Source: Desulfobacula sp. (GTDB lineage Bacteria > Desulfobacterota > Desulfobacteria > Desulfobacterales > Desulfobacteraceae). Taken from it: a DNA stretch of 37,698 bases. A model generated the notes under the pieces. That model did not search any database, was not told the DNA's origin, and was given only the letters and a program-made list of their open reading frames with translations. Shown here piece by piece: positions 15,941-24,091 of this stretch. Positions within the stretch are counted from its first letter, which is position 1, and the number at the start of each line of letters is the position of its first letter. The position numbers and the translations under genes were made by a program. The stretch lies in NCBI GenBank assembly GCA_013792075.1, contig VMSR01000176.1, forward strand, positions 1 through 37,698, read 5' to 3'.

Positions 15941-17578
15941 TTATACTCCTGCTGCCTGCTGCTGGTTGCCGGCCAGCTGGTTTAATACCTCTTTGGCAGG
16001 GCCGAACATGGCAACCTGACCGTCCTTTAGCACTATGATTTTGTCCATACTGACCAATATATTGGGCCTGTCCGTAACAACAATTGTCGTGGTTTTTTTA
16101 TTTTTAAGCTGCACCAGCGCATGGGCAAGCATCCTGAAACCCTGATCATCCAGGTGGGTATGGGGCTCGTCCAGCACTGCAACTTTGGGGTCTGTGTAAA
16201 AGATCCTGGCAAGGGATATGAGCTGGCGCTGGCCTGCTGACAGATTTTTCCCGGTTGCATCAATCTTTGTGTCATAGCCCTGGGGCAGTTTTACAATCAT
16301 GTTGTGGACCCCGGCTTTTCCTGCTGCCTCAATCACCTTGTCCGAGTCCACCTTCCCCAGCCGTGCAATATTTTCCGCAACACTGCCTTCAAAGAGTTCT
16401 GTTTCCTGGGGCAGGTATCCAAGATACCCCCCAAATTCATCCTTTGGCCATTGGGCAATTTCCGCCCCGTCCAGCCGGATTTTTCCGGATGCTGCCGGCC
16501 AGATGCCGGTGATGAGTTTGCAAAGGGAGGTTTTTCCGGCGGATGAGGGGCCGAATACCCCAAGGCTTTCCCCTGGTTCCAGGGAAAAGGAGATATTGTG
16601 CAAAATCGTTTTACCGGCAGCTGCCAGTCCCACCCCTTCGGCTTCCAGACGTCCCTCAGGCGAAGGAAGGGATAACCGTTCTTTGGGCGGGTCTGTATTT
16701 ACAAAGGTTTTTATTCGGTCATAGGCTGCCCTGGCTTCAATGGATATCCGCATCTCCTTAAGGCTTTTCTCCAGAGGGCCAAACAAACGGACGAGGATGA
16801 TCACACAGGCAAAAACCGCTCCCACCGTGATTTTTTCAGAAAAGAACACAACTACCCCTGTTGCAAACACCAGGGTGGGAACCAGGCTATACAGCACCGT
16901 TAACGCGGCATCTGTGATGCCCTGAAACTGCTCTGCCTTGACTCTAAGTTCCATTACCCGATCATCAATATGGATATATTTTTTTATCACCCCTGGATAC
17001 AGTCCCATAGCTGAAACAAGGTCCCTGTGAGCCATGGCCTTTTGAAGCCGGTCCCGGTTGGCTTTAAAGGCCAGCTCCGCTGCAATATACCGCTTTTTTG
17101 CCAGAATTTTGATCAGCCCAAGGGCGATTGCGGCAATGATTACACCTGCCGCACTCATCCCGCCCATAATGGGATGAATCAGATACAAAAGAATAAGATA
17201 GATCACCATCCAGGGCAGATCCAGAAACCTGATCAGATGCCCTCCTGCCACTGCCGTTCTGAGGGTTTCCAGATCCTCAAGCCCTCTGGGAAAACCCGGC
17301 AGACTGTTTAAGACAAAAGGCCGCATTTTCAGAGCCAGGCGGCTGGCTGCCTTTCCCATGATCTGTTTTTGGGCATAGTCAATCACGCCCATGGTCAAAA
17401 GGCAGATCAGCACTCCCACCCCCAGGGTATAGAGGGTAGCAAGGCTGGCGCTGAACAGCACCCTGTCATAGATGATCAGCATATAAATGGGTATGCTGAG
17501 ATATATCAAGTTGATGCAGCCCCTGAAAAACGCTGCACTGATTAAAAATTTAAATCCGGATTTAATAATGTCCTGCAT
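15941..17578 (-). CDS. PrtD-type T1SS ABC transporter with degenerate ATPase motifs (third ABC gene of the operon)
   Basis: The 545-residue protein has an N-terminal six-span membrane domain and a C-terminal ATPase domain. Walker A is GPSSAGKTS (about residue 345), the Q-loop is YLPQETELFEGSVAENIARLG, Walker B is VAVLDEPHTHLD with the catalytic Glu kept. The signature reads LSAGQRQ instead of LSGGQRQ, and the H-loop reads VVTDRPNIL where its two sister proteins have THKP, so the switch histidine is an aspartate (codon 16070-16072). The usual DEPNSNLD/DEPTSNLD is DEPHTHLD. These changes suggest a weakened ATPase site that pairs with a canonical partner in a heterodimer. Start ATG 17578 has GAGGGG seven bases upstream; the gene follows its neighbour after 20 bases. 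Confidence 0.92.
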   Translation of the reverse strand: MQDIIKSGFKFLISAAFFRGCINLIYLSIPIYMLIIYDRVLFSASLATLYTLGVGVLICLLTMGVIDYAQKQIMGKAASRLALKMRPFVLNSLPGFPRGLEDLETLRTAVAGGHLIRFLDLPWMVIYLILLYLIHPIMGGMSAAGVIIAAIALGLIKILAKKRYIAAELAFKANRDRLQKAMAHRDLVSAMGLYPGVIKKYIHIDDRVMELRVKAEQFQGITDAALTVLYSLVPTLVFATGVVVFFSEKITVGAVFACVIILVRLFGPLEKSLKEMRISIEARAAYDRIKTFVNTDPPKERLSLPSPEGRLEAEGVGLAAAGKTILHNISFSLEPGESLGVFGPSSAGKTSLCKLITGIWPAASGKIRLDGAEIAQWPKDEFGGYLGYLPQETELFEGSVAENIARLGKVDSDKVIEAAGKAGVHNMIVKLPQGYDTKIDATGKNLSAGQRQLISLARIFYTDPKVAVLDEPHTHLDDQGFRMLAHALVQLKNKKTTTIVVTDRPNILVSMDKIIVLKDGQVAMFGPAKEVLNQLAGNQQQAAGV

Positions 17579-17598
17579 TTACATTCCCCTCTGGTCGA

Positions 17599-19245
17599 TT
17601 ATTCTGGCTGCATCAATTGTTTAAATACCTCATTTTTATTGCCGAACCGCTTCATCTCCCCTTTTTCCATAACCAGGATCTTATCTGCACAGGAGAGCAG
17701 GGACGGCTTGTGGGTTATAATAATAGTGGTGGCCCCCATCTCCTTCAGCTGCTGCATGGTTCCTGCCAGGGCATGCTCCCCTGCCTCATCCAGATTGGAG
17801 TTGGGCTCATCTAAAATGACCAGCCTGGGATTGCCGTAAATGGCCCGGGCAAGGCCCACCCGCTGCCGTTGACCGCCGGACAGGCTTTGCCCTGCTTCTC
17901 CAATATCTGTATCATACCCCAAGGGGAATTTTGTGATCACATCATGGGCCCCGGCTTTTTTTGCAGCCTCAATGACCTTGTCATCATCCACTGTTCCCAT
18001 TCTGGCGATATTGTCCCGTACTGTCCCTGCAAAAAGCTCCACATTCTGGGGCAGATACCCGAAGAACCTGGCCTTTGATTCATTATCCAGGTCAAAAACA
18101 TTGTGCCCGTCCAGGGTCACCTGACCGGAACTGGGTGCCCACATCCCTAAGATCATTCGGCAAAGGCAGGTTTTCCCAGCGCCATTGGGCCCAACAAGCC
18201 CCATGATCTCCCCTGGGTTTAATTCAAAATTAATGCCTTTTAATATTCTTGCATCCTTGATTTTAATGCCGGCATTGTCAACCTGGAGGGCTGCTGTCAA
18301 TGTCTCAATTGCAATGCTTTTTTCATTTTCATGGGCCTGCAGCAGTTTCTTTAGATTAGTATAGGCTGTCTTGGCATCAGAGGTTTGCTTCCATGCTCCA
18401 ATGCCCTGGTTCACCGGGGCCAGGGCCAGGCCCATGATAATGGAAGCGGCAATAATCACACCTGGATCAGCCTTGTTTCCCACCACCAGGGCAGCGCCTG
18501 CCCCAAATATAATCACCTGCATCAACGCACCGAAACTTTGACTTACAGCTGACAGCAGATGGCTTTTCGTGCCTGCCTGGTTCTTGGATAAAAGTTCTTT
18601 GTCATGGACCCTGCAGAATCCTTTGCCTGCATTCTGGATCATGGCCATGCTCTGAAGCTCGGGTGCCGTTCTGAAACTTGTCAGCAGCCATTGCCTGCCC
18701 TGGCTGTTATATTTTTCTGCCATTGCCAGTTTTTTTCGGGTCAGCCTGTCCTGGAGCAGTCCTAAAACTAAAATGACGATGGCCCCTGCCGTTGCTGTCA
18801 TGCCCAGCACCGGATGGACAAGAAAGATGATACCAAGGTAGATAAAGATCCAGGGCACATCAAAAAAGGCAAAGATGGAATTTGCCCCGAGATAATTTCT
18901 CAGGGTATTAATATCTTTTAACCCGGTTGAATAGTTCATGCTCTCTGCCCGCCCCAGGTCTTTGAGCATATCGGTCAGCACTTTGGGGGTTAAAAGGGCA
19001 TCAATTTTTATTCCGGCTCGGATCAGCAGAACAGAGCGGCAGTATTCAAGGCAGCCTTTACTGCCAAGGGCAAGGAGTGCAATCAGGGTGATGACAGATA
19101 AAGTTGCCATGCTGCCCGAGCTTAAAACCTTGTCATAGACCGCCAGCATATAGATGGAAAAGGTCAGGGCAAGGGTGTTGAGAAACAGGGAAAACAGTCC
19201 TGCATATGCAAAATATTTCCTACAGGATTTTAAAAATTGAATCAT
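17599..19245 (-). CDS. PrtD-type T1SS ABC transporter (second ABC gene of the operon)
   Basis: This 548-residue protein combines a PrtD-like membrane domain (N-terminal FLKSCRKYFAYAGLFSLFLN, several spans to about residue 300) with a fully canonical ATPase domain: Walker A GPNGAGKTC (about 352), Q-loop YLPQNVELFAGTVRDNIARMG, signature LSGGQRQRVGLARAIYGNP, Walker B LVILDEPNSNLDEAG and H-loop ITHKPSLL. It energises export of RTX/S-layer type substrates from the cytoplasm. Its ATG at 19245 overlaps the stop of the preceding ABC gene by four bases (ATGA), so the two are translationally coupled. It lacks an N-terminal C39-like or peptidase domain, so substrates are exported without leader cleavage. 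Confidence 0.93.
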   Translation of the reverse strand: MIQFLKSCRKYFAYAGLFSLFLNTLALTFSIYMLAVYDKVLSSGSMATLSVITLIALLALGSKGCLEYCRSVLLIRAGIKIDALLTPKVLTDMLKDLGRAESMNYSTGLKDINTLRNYLGANSIFAFFDVPWIFIYLGIIFLVHPVLGMTATAGAIVILVLGLLQDRLTRKKLAMAEKYNSQGRQWLLTSFRTAPELQSMAMIQNAGKGFCRVHDKELLSKNQAGTKSHLLSAVSQSFGALMQVIIFGAGAALVVGNKADPGVIIAASIIMGLALAPVNQGIGAWKQTSDAKTAYTNLKKLLQAHENEKSIAIETLTAALQVDNAGIKIKDARILKGINFELNPGEIMGLVGPNGAGKTCLCRMILGMWAPSSGQVTLDGHNVFDLDNESKARFFGYLPQNVELFAGTVRDNIARMGTVDDDKVIEAAKKAGAHDVITKFPLGYDTDIGEAGQSLSGGQRQRVGLARAIYGNPRLVILDEPNSNLDEAGEHALAGTMQQLKEMGATTIIITHKPSLLSCADKILVMEKGEMKRFGNKNEVFKQLMQPE

Positions 19246-20897
19246 GCTGCCCCTGCCAGTTTTGAAAAGACCTCATCCCTGGGGCCGAGCATGGCGACAC
19301 TGCCGTTCTGCAGCACCATGATCCGGTCCATGGACTGGAGCAATGCGGGTTTATGGGTCACCATGATGCAGGTGCAGGCCTTGTCGGTTTTTAATTTGTT
19401 TAATGCTTCCAGAAGCTGACTTTCCCCTGCCTCATCCAGATTGGATGTGGGCTCATCCAGAACCAGCAGCTTAGGGTTTCCATACAAGGCCCGTGCAAGA
19501 CCTATTTTCTGGCGCTGCCCCCCTGAAAGACGAAGACCATTCTCTCCTTCAAGCTGGGTGTCCAGGCCTTCAGGGAAGCTCTCCACCATTTCCTTTATTC
19601 CGGCCAGGGCAACCGCAGTCTCAAGCAACTCAGCATCAATTTTTCCAAGCCGGGCAATATTTTCGCCCACGCTTCCCGGAAACAATTCAATGACCTGGGG
19701 CAGATAGCCAATATGCTGCCCGATTTCTTCCTTGTCCCAGGCAAAGATATCATTGTTGTCCAGGCTCACCCGCCCCCCTGAGGGCGACCAGATTCCCAAC
19801 AGCAGTCGGCACAGACTTGTTTTGCCTGCCCCGGATGGGCCGATGAGCCCTAAAAACTCCCCTTGGGCCATGTCAAAGGAGACGCCCCTTATCAAAATCT
19901 GATTGGCTTTTATCAATACCGCATTTTCAACACTGATATTGCCCTCAGGCGGCGGCAGACTTATTTTTTCATCCTGATCTACAGCTAACTGTGAAAAGGC
20001 CTTTACCTTCTCATAAGCGCCCCTTGCCTGGACTGTCATACGCCAGGATGAGACCACCTGCATTAACGGCCCAAGTCCCCTGCCCATGATAATGGAGGCC
20101 GCCACCATAAGGCCCACATCAAAGCCGTGCTTTACAGCGTGGTAAGCCCCTGCGCAGTAGATCATCACCTGGATCAGATTCTGCATGGGTTTGATTGCAG
20201 CCTGAATCGCCGCAGCCACCATACTGGACTGGGTCTGATTTTTCATCACCCGGGTATTGCCCCGGGCAAACCGGGTTTGTATGGCCTTGATCATGCCCAT
20301 GCCGTTAATAACCTCAACATTTCTCATAAAAGAATCAATGAACCGGAAATTTTTTGTATTAAGGGTATTGGCCTCTGCCATGCTTTGCTTTATCAATACC
20401 TCCTGAAGGATGCTTAGCCCCACCACAATCATAGCGCCTACCACGGCCACAAGTCCCAGCACCGGGTGGATTAAAAAAATCAGGGCCATGTAGAAAGGGG
20501 ACCAGGGCGCATCAAACAGGGCATAGACAGCAGGGGATGAAAAATAGTTTTGAAGGGTGGCCAGATCATTGAGCCCTCCCTGGTAGGCCCGCTGATTATC
20601 CATGACATTGCCCTTAATCATCAGGCTGTAGATGTCCTGCCGCAATTCAAGGGTTAGATTTTCTCCAGCCTTTGCCAGCAGCCTGGATCTGACATAGATA
20701 AAAAAACCCATAACAATAAGGGCAAAAAAAGCAATGGTTGTGATATTGGCAAGGGAGGCACTGCTGTAGGAGATGACCACATTCCGGTAGATGGCGAACA
20801 TATAAAAGGAAAAGGTCAGATGAAGCATGTTCACAAACATGCTCAGGAATGCAGCAAAGGTAAAATACTTATTCCACTTTTTTAAGAAATTAACCAT
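19242..20897 (-). CDS. PrtD-type T1SS ABC transporter (first ABC gene of the operon)
   Basis: The 551-residue protein has the same architecture as the two ABC proteins that follow. Its ATPase motifs are canonical: Walker A GPSGAGKTSL (about 352), Q-loop YLPQVIELFPGSVGENIARLG, signature LSGGQRQKIGLARALYGNP, Walker B LLVLDEPTSNLDEAGE and H-loop VTHKPALL. The membrane domain begins FLKKWNKYFTFAAFLSMFVN. The stop overlaps the next ABC start. The small membrane protein gene ends 11 bases upstream of the ATG at 20897. With three different ABC proteins and only one adaptor in the operon, a heteromeric transporter or a choice of ATPase per substrate is possible; the sequence alone cannot decide. Confidence 0.93.
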   Translation of the reverse strand: MVNFLKKWNKYFTFAAFLSMFVNMLHLTFSFYMFAIYRNVVISYSSASLANITTIAFFALIVMGFFIYVRSRLLAKAGENLTLELRQDIYSLMIKGNVMDNQRAYQGGLNDLATLQNYFSSPAVYALFDAPWSPFYMALIFLIHPVLGLVAVVGAMIVVGLSILQEVLIKQSMAEANTLNTKNFRFIDSFMRNVEVINGMGMIKAIQTRFARGNTRVMKNQTQSSMVAAAIQAAIKPMQNLIQVMIYCAGAYHAVKHGFDVGLMVAASIIMGRGLGPLMQVVSSWRMTVQARGAYEKVKAFSQLAVDQDEKISLPPPEGNISVENAVLIKANQILIRGVSFDMAQGEFLGLIGPSGAGKTSLCRLLLGIWSPSGGRVSLDNNDIFAWDKEEIGQHIGYLPQVIELFPGSVGENIARLGKIDAELLETAVALAGIKEMVESFPEGLDTQLEGENGLRLSGGQRQKIGLARALYGNPKLLVLDEPTSNLDEAGESQLLEALNKLKTDKACTCIMVTHKPALLQSMDRIMVLQNGSVAMLGPRDEVFSKLAGAA

Positions 20898-20908
20898 GAA
20901 TCACAGGC

Positions 20909-21109
20909 TCATATCCGGTCCAGAAAGGAGTGGACGTCTTCTGGGGTCCACAATGCCGCATTTTGTGGGTGTTTAGGGGGGGCAGGCTTTTTTTCAGCCT
21001 TTCCGGCCAGATGATCAAGCAGCACATACACACCAAACAGAACCACCGGTCCCAGGACGGCATATAATAGTATCACAGAAACCGCAATCAGCGTGCCCGG
21101 ATCATTCAT
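20909..21109 (-). CDS. Small single-span membrane protein of unknown function
   Basis: The 66-residue product has a short N-terminus, one clear hydrophobic span (about residues 7-31, LIAVSVILLYAVLGPVVLFG), a Lys/Pro-rich linker and a C-terminal WTPEDVHSFLDRI segment. I do not recognise a family. A strong ribosome site (AAGGAG, five bases before the ATG at 21109) and an 11-base gap to the first ABC gene make it a real member of the operon. Being placed between the metallopeptidase and the exporters suggests an accessory to secretion, for example an assembly factor or a small regulatory subunit, but nothing in the sequence proves this. Confidence 0.75.
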   Translation of the reverse strand: MNDPGTLIAVSVILLYAVLGPVVLFGVYVLLDHLAGKAEKKPAPPKHPQNAALWTPEDVHSFLDRI

Positions 21110-21137
21110 CGTCTCTCCTTAATCGCCCAGATGCCGT

Positions 21138-21154
21138 GCAGGGCCATTCCCTGC
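21138..21154 (-). promoter_or_regulatory. Intercistronic hairpin in the T1SS operon
   Basis: GCAGGG-CCATT-CCCTGC forms a six-pair hairpin between the metallopeptidase stop and the small membrane protein start. No U-tract follows on the minus strand, so it is more likely an RNA-processing or stability element than a full terminator. It could set different levels of substrate and exporter. Confidence 0.4.
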
Positions 21155-21221
21155 CGGTTCAAACAGCTGCTTAAACCTAATCAGATTCAGGGGATTGTCA
21201 ATAGATAATATCAGGATTAAT

Positions 21222-22208
21222 TCAGGCCAGGGAGCGGCCTTCGACAAAACCATGGACCAAATAGTGAACCAGGGGGTTGATACCGGCCAGTTGAACATCC
21301 GGGTTGGCCGTAAGATAAGCGCTGGTGCTAAAGCTGTCAGACGGGTTGCGCCCCTCTGTCCAGCCGAATTCAAGGTAATGGGACAAGGGGTTGATACCGG
21401 CATCATTGACATCAGGGTTGGTACCAAAATAGAATTCTACATCAAAAAAATAATTGGGATTTCTACCTTCTGTCCAGCCATAGGTATTGAAATGCACCAC
21501 CGGATCAATGTCTGCAGCTGCCACATCTGTATTGGCTGCCAGATACATCTCAGGGTCAATGCCCTTTTCAAGGGAAGGCAGGTCCTTTGGGTTTTGGGAT
21601 ACGGTCAGGGCCTGGGTCTGGCCGTAGAGGGCTGTAATGGCATTAATATCATCATCAACCGGAGCCACCACACCCGTTGCCTGGGCATACATCAGGGCTT
21701 TAGATGAAGCGGCATGGCCCAGTCCCAGGGTATGGCCTATTTCATGTGTAACAGTTCCCAGAAAAGACCATTTGCCTGAATCAGGACTGTTAGTTGAAAA
21801 ATCAGCAGACGGCAGGTCAGCCAGGTCAATTTGAATGCTTGCCTTGGTGATTCTATCACTGGCAGTCCATACAGTAGCCTGCCCAAGTGTTGTTCCATAA
21901 ATTGAACTGCTGCCGTCAATGGAGTCCCAGCCGATCCTGATATTGACGGCAGTAGAATCATCTGTCTCCTTCAAATCAATATCAGCCACATTTTCCCAGA
22001 CTTGGAAGGCTTTTCTTATCAAATTCTTCTGGGTATCGGAGAAATTGTCCTCAAACTGGGGATAGCCTGAATAGCTCACCCCTAAGGTGGTGTCAAAACC
22101 CTGATTTCCCGCAAAGCTCCAGGTGATGACAGGGGAACTTCCTGCCCATTTGCCTCCGGTCAGGGTATATTGAAAGGTCTGAACTGTTGTGTTGGATGAA
22201 ATATTCAT
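21222..22208 (-). CDS. M10-type (matrixin/serralysin-like) metallopeptidase with C-terminal HY/EGR repeats
   Basis: The 328-residue protein has an N-terminal zinc peptidase domain: an ITWSF strand near residue 30, the zinc site HEIGHTLGLGH near residue 153 and the Met-turn ALMYA a few residues later. Three repeats of about 36 residues follow to the C-terminus, each of the pattern YxxxNPDVxxAGINPLxHYxxxGxxEGRxP. It lacks the glycine-rich RTX block that serralysins normally carry. No signal peptide is seen from the chosen start MNISSNTT (22208), consistent with T1SS export; an in-frame ATG at 22433 would add 75 residues running through the divergent promoter region, which I think unlikely. No clear ribosome site precedes 22208. 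It is first in the secretion operon and is probably a substrate, possibly processing surface proteins. Confidence 0.82.
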   Translation of the reverse strand: MNISSNTTVQTFQYTLTGGKWAGSSPVITWSFAGNQGFDTTLGVSYSGYPQFEDNFSDTQKNLIRKAFQVWENVADIDLKETDDSTAVNIRIGWDSIDGSSSIYGTTLGQATVWTASDRITKASIQIDLADLPSADFSTNSPDSGKWSFLGTVTHEIGHTLGLGHAASSKALMYAQATGVVAPVDDDINAITALYGQTQALTVSQNPKDLPSLEKGIDPEMYLAANTDVAAADIDPVVHFNTYGWTEGRNPNYFFDVEFYFGTNPDVNDAGINPLSHYLEFGWTEGRNPSDSFSTSAYLTANPDVQLAGINPLVHYLVHGFVEGRSLA

Positions 22209-22413
22209 ACTTGTAAAATAAATAAGACACCTGTTTTTGTCAAGATAAGATATCAAGGCAAAACCAGAATGCCCAACAATGAATTGAAGTATGGCTGTTG
22301 ACTTGGTATGCATATTATGGGCAATATTACTCAATACAGAAAACGGCACATAAATTGCAAAGATTAAAGTAATCGATACTTTCGATTGCCCATAACTAAG
22401 CCTGGAGAGCAAA
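22209..22413. promoter_or_regulatory. Divergent promoter region with two nested inverted repeats
   Basis: This 205-base AT-rich gap separates the metallopeptidase (minus) and the RTX gene (plus). A perfect 11-bp inverted repeat, TTATGGGCAAT at 22315-22325 and ATTGCCCATAA at 22385-22395, brackets a second one, AAAGTA-ATCGA-TACTTT at 22366-22382. Such dyads are typical operator sites and could co-regulate both genes. TTGACT occurs at about 22298 but no well-spaced -10 stands out. The RTX gene's ribosome site GGAG is at 22404-22407. Confidence 0.5.
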
Positions 22414-23901
22414 ATGGAACTTTTGGATGACACCTATTATGTAAATCAATACCCAGACGCCGTATCCAGCGGCCTTACGCCCTGGGATCATTATAATACC
22501 ATTGGCTGGAAGCAGGGTTGTAATCCAAGTCCCTATTTTAATACCTTTTATTATCTTCACCAGAATTCAGACATCGCCGAGGCAGATGTCAATCCTTTGA
22601 CCCATTATCAGAATTTTGGCGTTTTTGAACTCAGAAACCCCAGCTGCTTTTTCAATACAACCTTTTACCTGACCCAGAATATGGACGTGGCTTTGATAAA
22701 CATGAATCCCCTTGAGCATTTCATGAAGTATGGGGCAAATGAAGGCAGGATTTCCATAGAATATTTTGACCAAAGTTATTATTTGTCTCAGAATCCTGAT
22801 GTGGCCGCCTCTGGACAGCCAGCCTATCAGCACTTTGTCCTCTACGGTGTAAAAGAGGGCAGAGACCCATCTGCTGAGTTTAATACCAGCTATTATCTGC
22901 AACTCTATCCAGATGTGGCAGCAAGTTATATCTCCCCTTTTGAGCATTATTATACCTTTGGCAAGAATGAGGGCCGAAGGCCATCCTCCCAGATCAAAAT
23001 ACCGGACGGCAGCACTGATACCGTTAACGGAAGTGAATTGGCTGACACTATCACCGGTAACACAGACGACAATACCATTAACGGCCTTGGCGGCAATGAC
23101 ACTATCTATGGAAAGGGCGGGGCTGACACCATAGATGGCGGTACCGGAAACGACACCATTGCAGGGGGGACAGGAAATGATACCCTAACTGGGGGTACCG
23201 GAGCCGATAGCATTAAAGGTGATGCCGGTGATGATACCATCAACGGCGGTACCGGGGATGATACCCTGGAGGGCGGAAACGGCAGTGATACCATAGAAGG
23301 AAAAGAGGGGGCAGATATTATCTCTGGAGGGTTGGGTGATGATACCATTGATGGTGGCGATGATGACGATGTGATTACCGGTGGAGAGGGAACAGATACC
23401 CTGATCGGTGGAGATGGATTTGATCGGTTTTTGTTTACTGCTATGAATGAGGGCTCCACAACTCCGGGAGAGGGAGATAGTCTCAGTTGTGACGATTTTA
23501 CCAGCAGCCAGGATACCCTTGGGTTTGCAGCCGCTGTCTTTGGAGACGACGGTCTTTCCGGGACCATAGCTTTGACCAGTGTTGTTTTTAATACAGATGA
23601 AGCAACAACACTTGCAGACCTGACCACAGCAGCCAATACAGACCAGGAAGGATATGCTGTTCAGTTGGACGGCAGCACATTGGATGCCACTTTGTTTGAC
23701 GCCATTGACACAGCTATTGCAGCAGGAACAGGAGCTACAGGCAAAGGTTTTGCCGTGATCTGTAATGGAACTGACACTGTGGTGCTGTTTGATAGTGAAT
23801 TTGGCACAGCCACCAGCGGTTCTTTGGTGGAGATGGTTACACTGACTGGAATGGCTAACGCTTCCAGCCTGGTTTCCGATCAGGACCTCTTAATTTACTG
23901 A
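22414..23901 (+). CDS. RTX calcium-binding protein with N-terminal HY/EGR repeats, probable T1SS substrate
   Basis: The 495-residue acidic protein starts with five repeats of about 36 residues (residues ~7-195) such as YYLSQNPDVAASGQPAYQHF followed by VLYGVKEGRDPS. Residues ~218-340 hold about fourteen glycine-rich nonapeptides of the GGxGxDxI/L type, for example GGTGNDTIAGGTGNDTL, which fold into a calcium beta-roll outside the cell. The rest resembles the C-terminal secretion region of RTX exoproteins and ends in a hydrophobic DLLIY. No signal peptide is present, as expected for T1SS export. GGAG six bases upstream supports the ATG at 22414. It is divergent from the metallopeptidase and secretion operon. 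It may be an adhesin or S-layer partner; no enzymatic domain is visible. Confidence 0.88.
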   Translation: MELLDDTYYVNQYPDAVSSGLTPWDHYNTIGWKQGCNPSPYFNTFYYLHQNSDIAEADVNPLTHYQNFGVFELRNPSCFFNTTFYLTQNMDVALINMNPLEHFMKYGANEGRISIEYFDQSYYLSQNPDVAASGQPAYQHFVLYGVKEGRDPSAEFNTSYYLQLYPDVAASYISPFEHYYTFGKNEGRRPSSQIKIPDGSTDTVNGSELADTITGNTDDNTINGLGGNDTIYGKGGADTIDGGTGNDTIAGGTGNDTLTGGTGADSIKGDAGDDTINGGTGDDTLEGGNGSDTIEGKEGADIISGGLGDDTIDGGDDDDVITGGEGTDTLIGGDGFDRFLFTAMNEGSTTPGEGDSLSCDDFTSSQDTLGFAAAVFGDDGLSGTIALTSVVFNTDEATTLADLTTAANTDQEGYAVQLDGSTLDATLFDAIDTAIAAGTGATGKGFAVICNGTDTVVLFDSEFGTATSGSLVEMVTLTGMANASSLVSDQDLLIY

Positions 23902-23977
23902 TTGCAGAAGGGACACCAATGATTTCAAATAGGACGAATTAATACGGGGGGAACTCATAGCTTTTGCAATAAGCAAT

Positions 23978-24019
23978 AAAAAAACCCCCAATACTGTTTC
24001 GGGTATTGAGGGTTTTTTA
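23978..24019. terminator. Bidirectional intrinsic terminator between RTX and S-layer genes
   Basis: Seven A then CCCCCAATAC (23978-23994) pairs with GTATTGAGGGTTTTTT (24003-24018), giving a stem of about 16 pairs with one mismatch and an eight-base loop. A-tract on one side and T-tract on the other allow termination in both directions. It lies between two convergent genes, about 75 bases from each. Confidence 0.9.
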
Positions 24020-24091
24020 TTATTCACTACCTTAAAGCAGGTAGCAAGGTTACTGGCTTATTTTAATAAGTTTTTGCCTTCATTTCTAAAA

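Noticed and set aside
22209-22433. N-terminal extension of the metallopeptidase to 22433
   Set aside because: It would cross the divergent promoter region and overlap the RTX gene start; the peptidase domain begins after MNISS at 22208.
23106-23636. 176-codon minus-strand ORF within the RTX gene
   Set aside because: Its Ser/Pro repeat pattern is the antisense of the GGxGxD nonapeptides.
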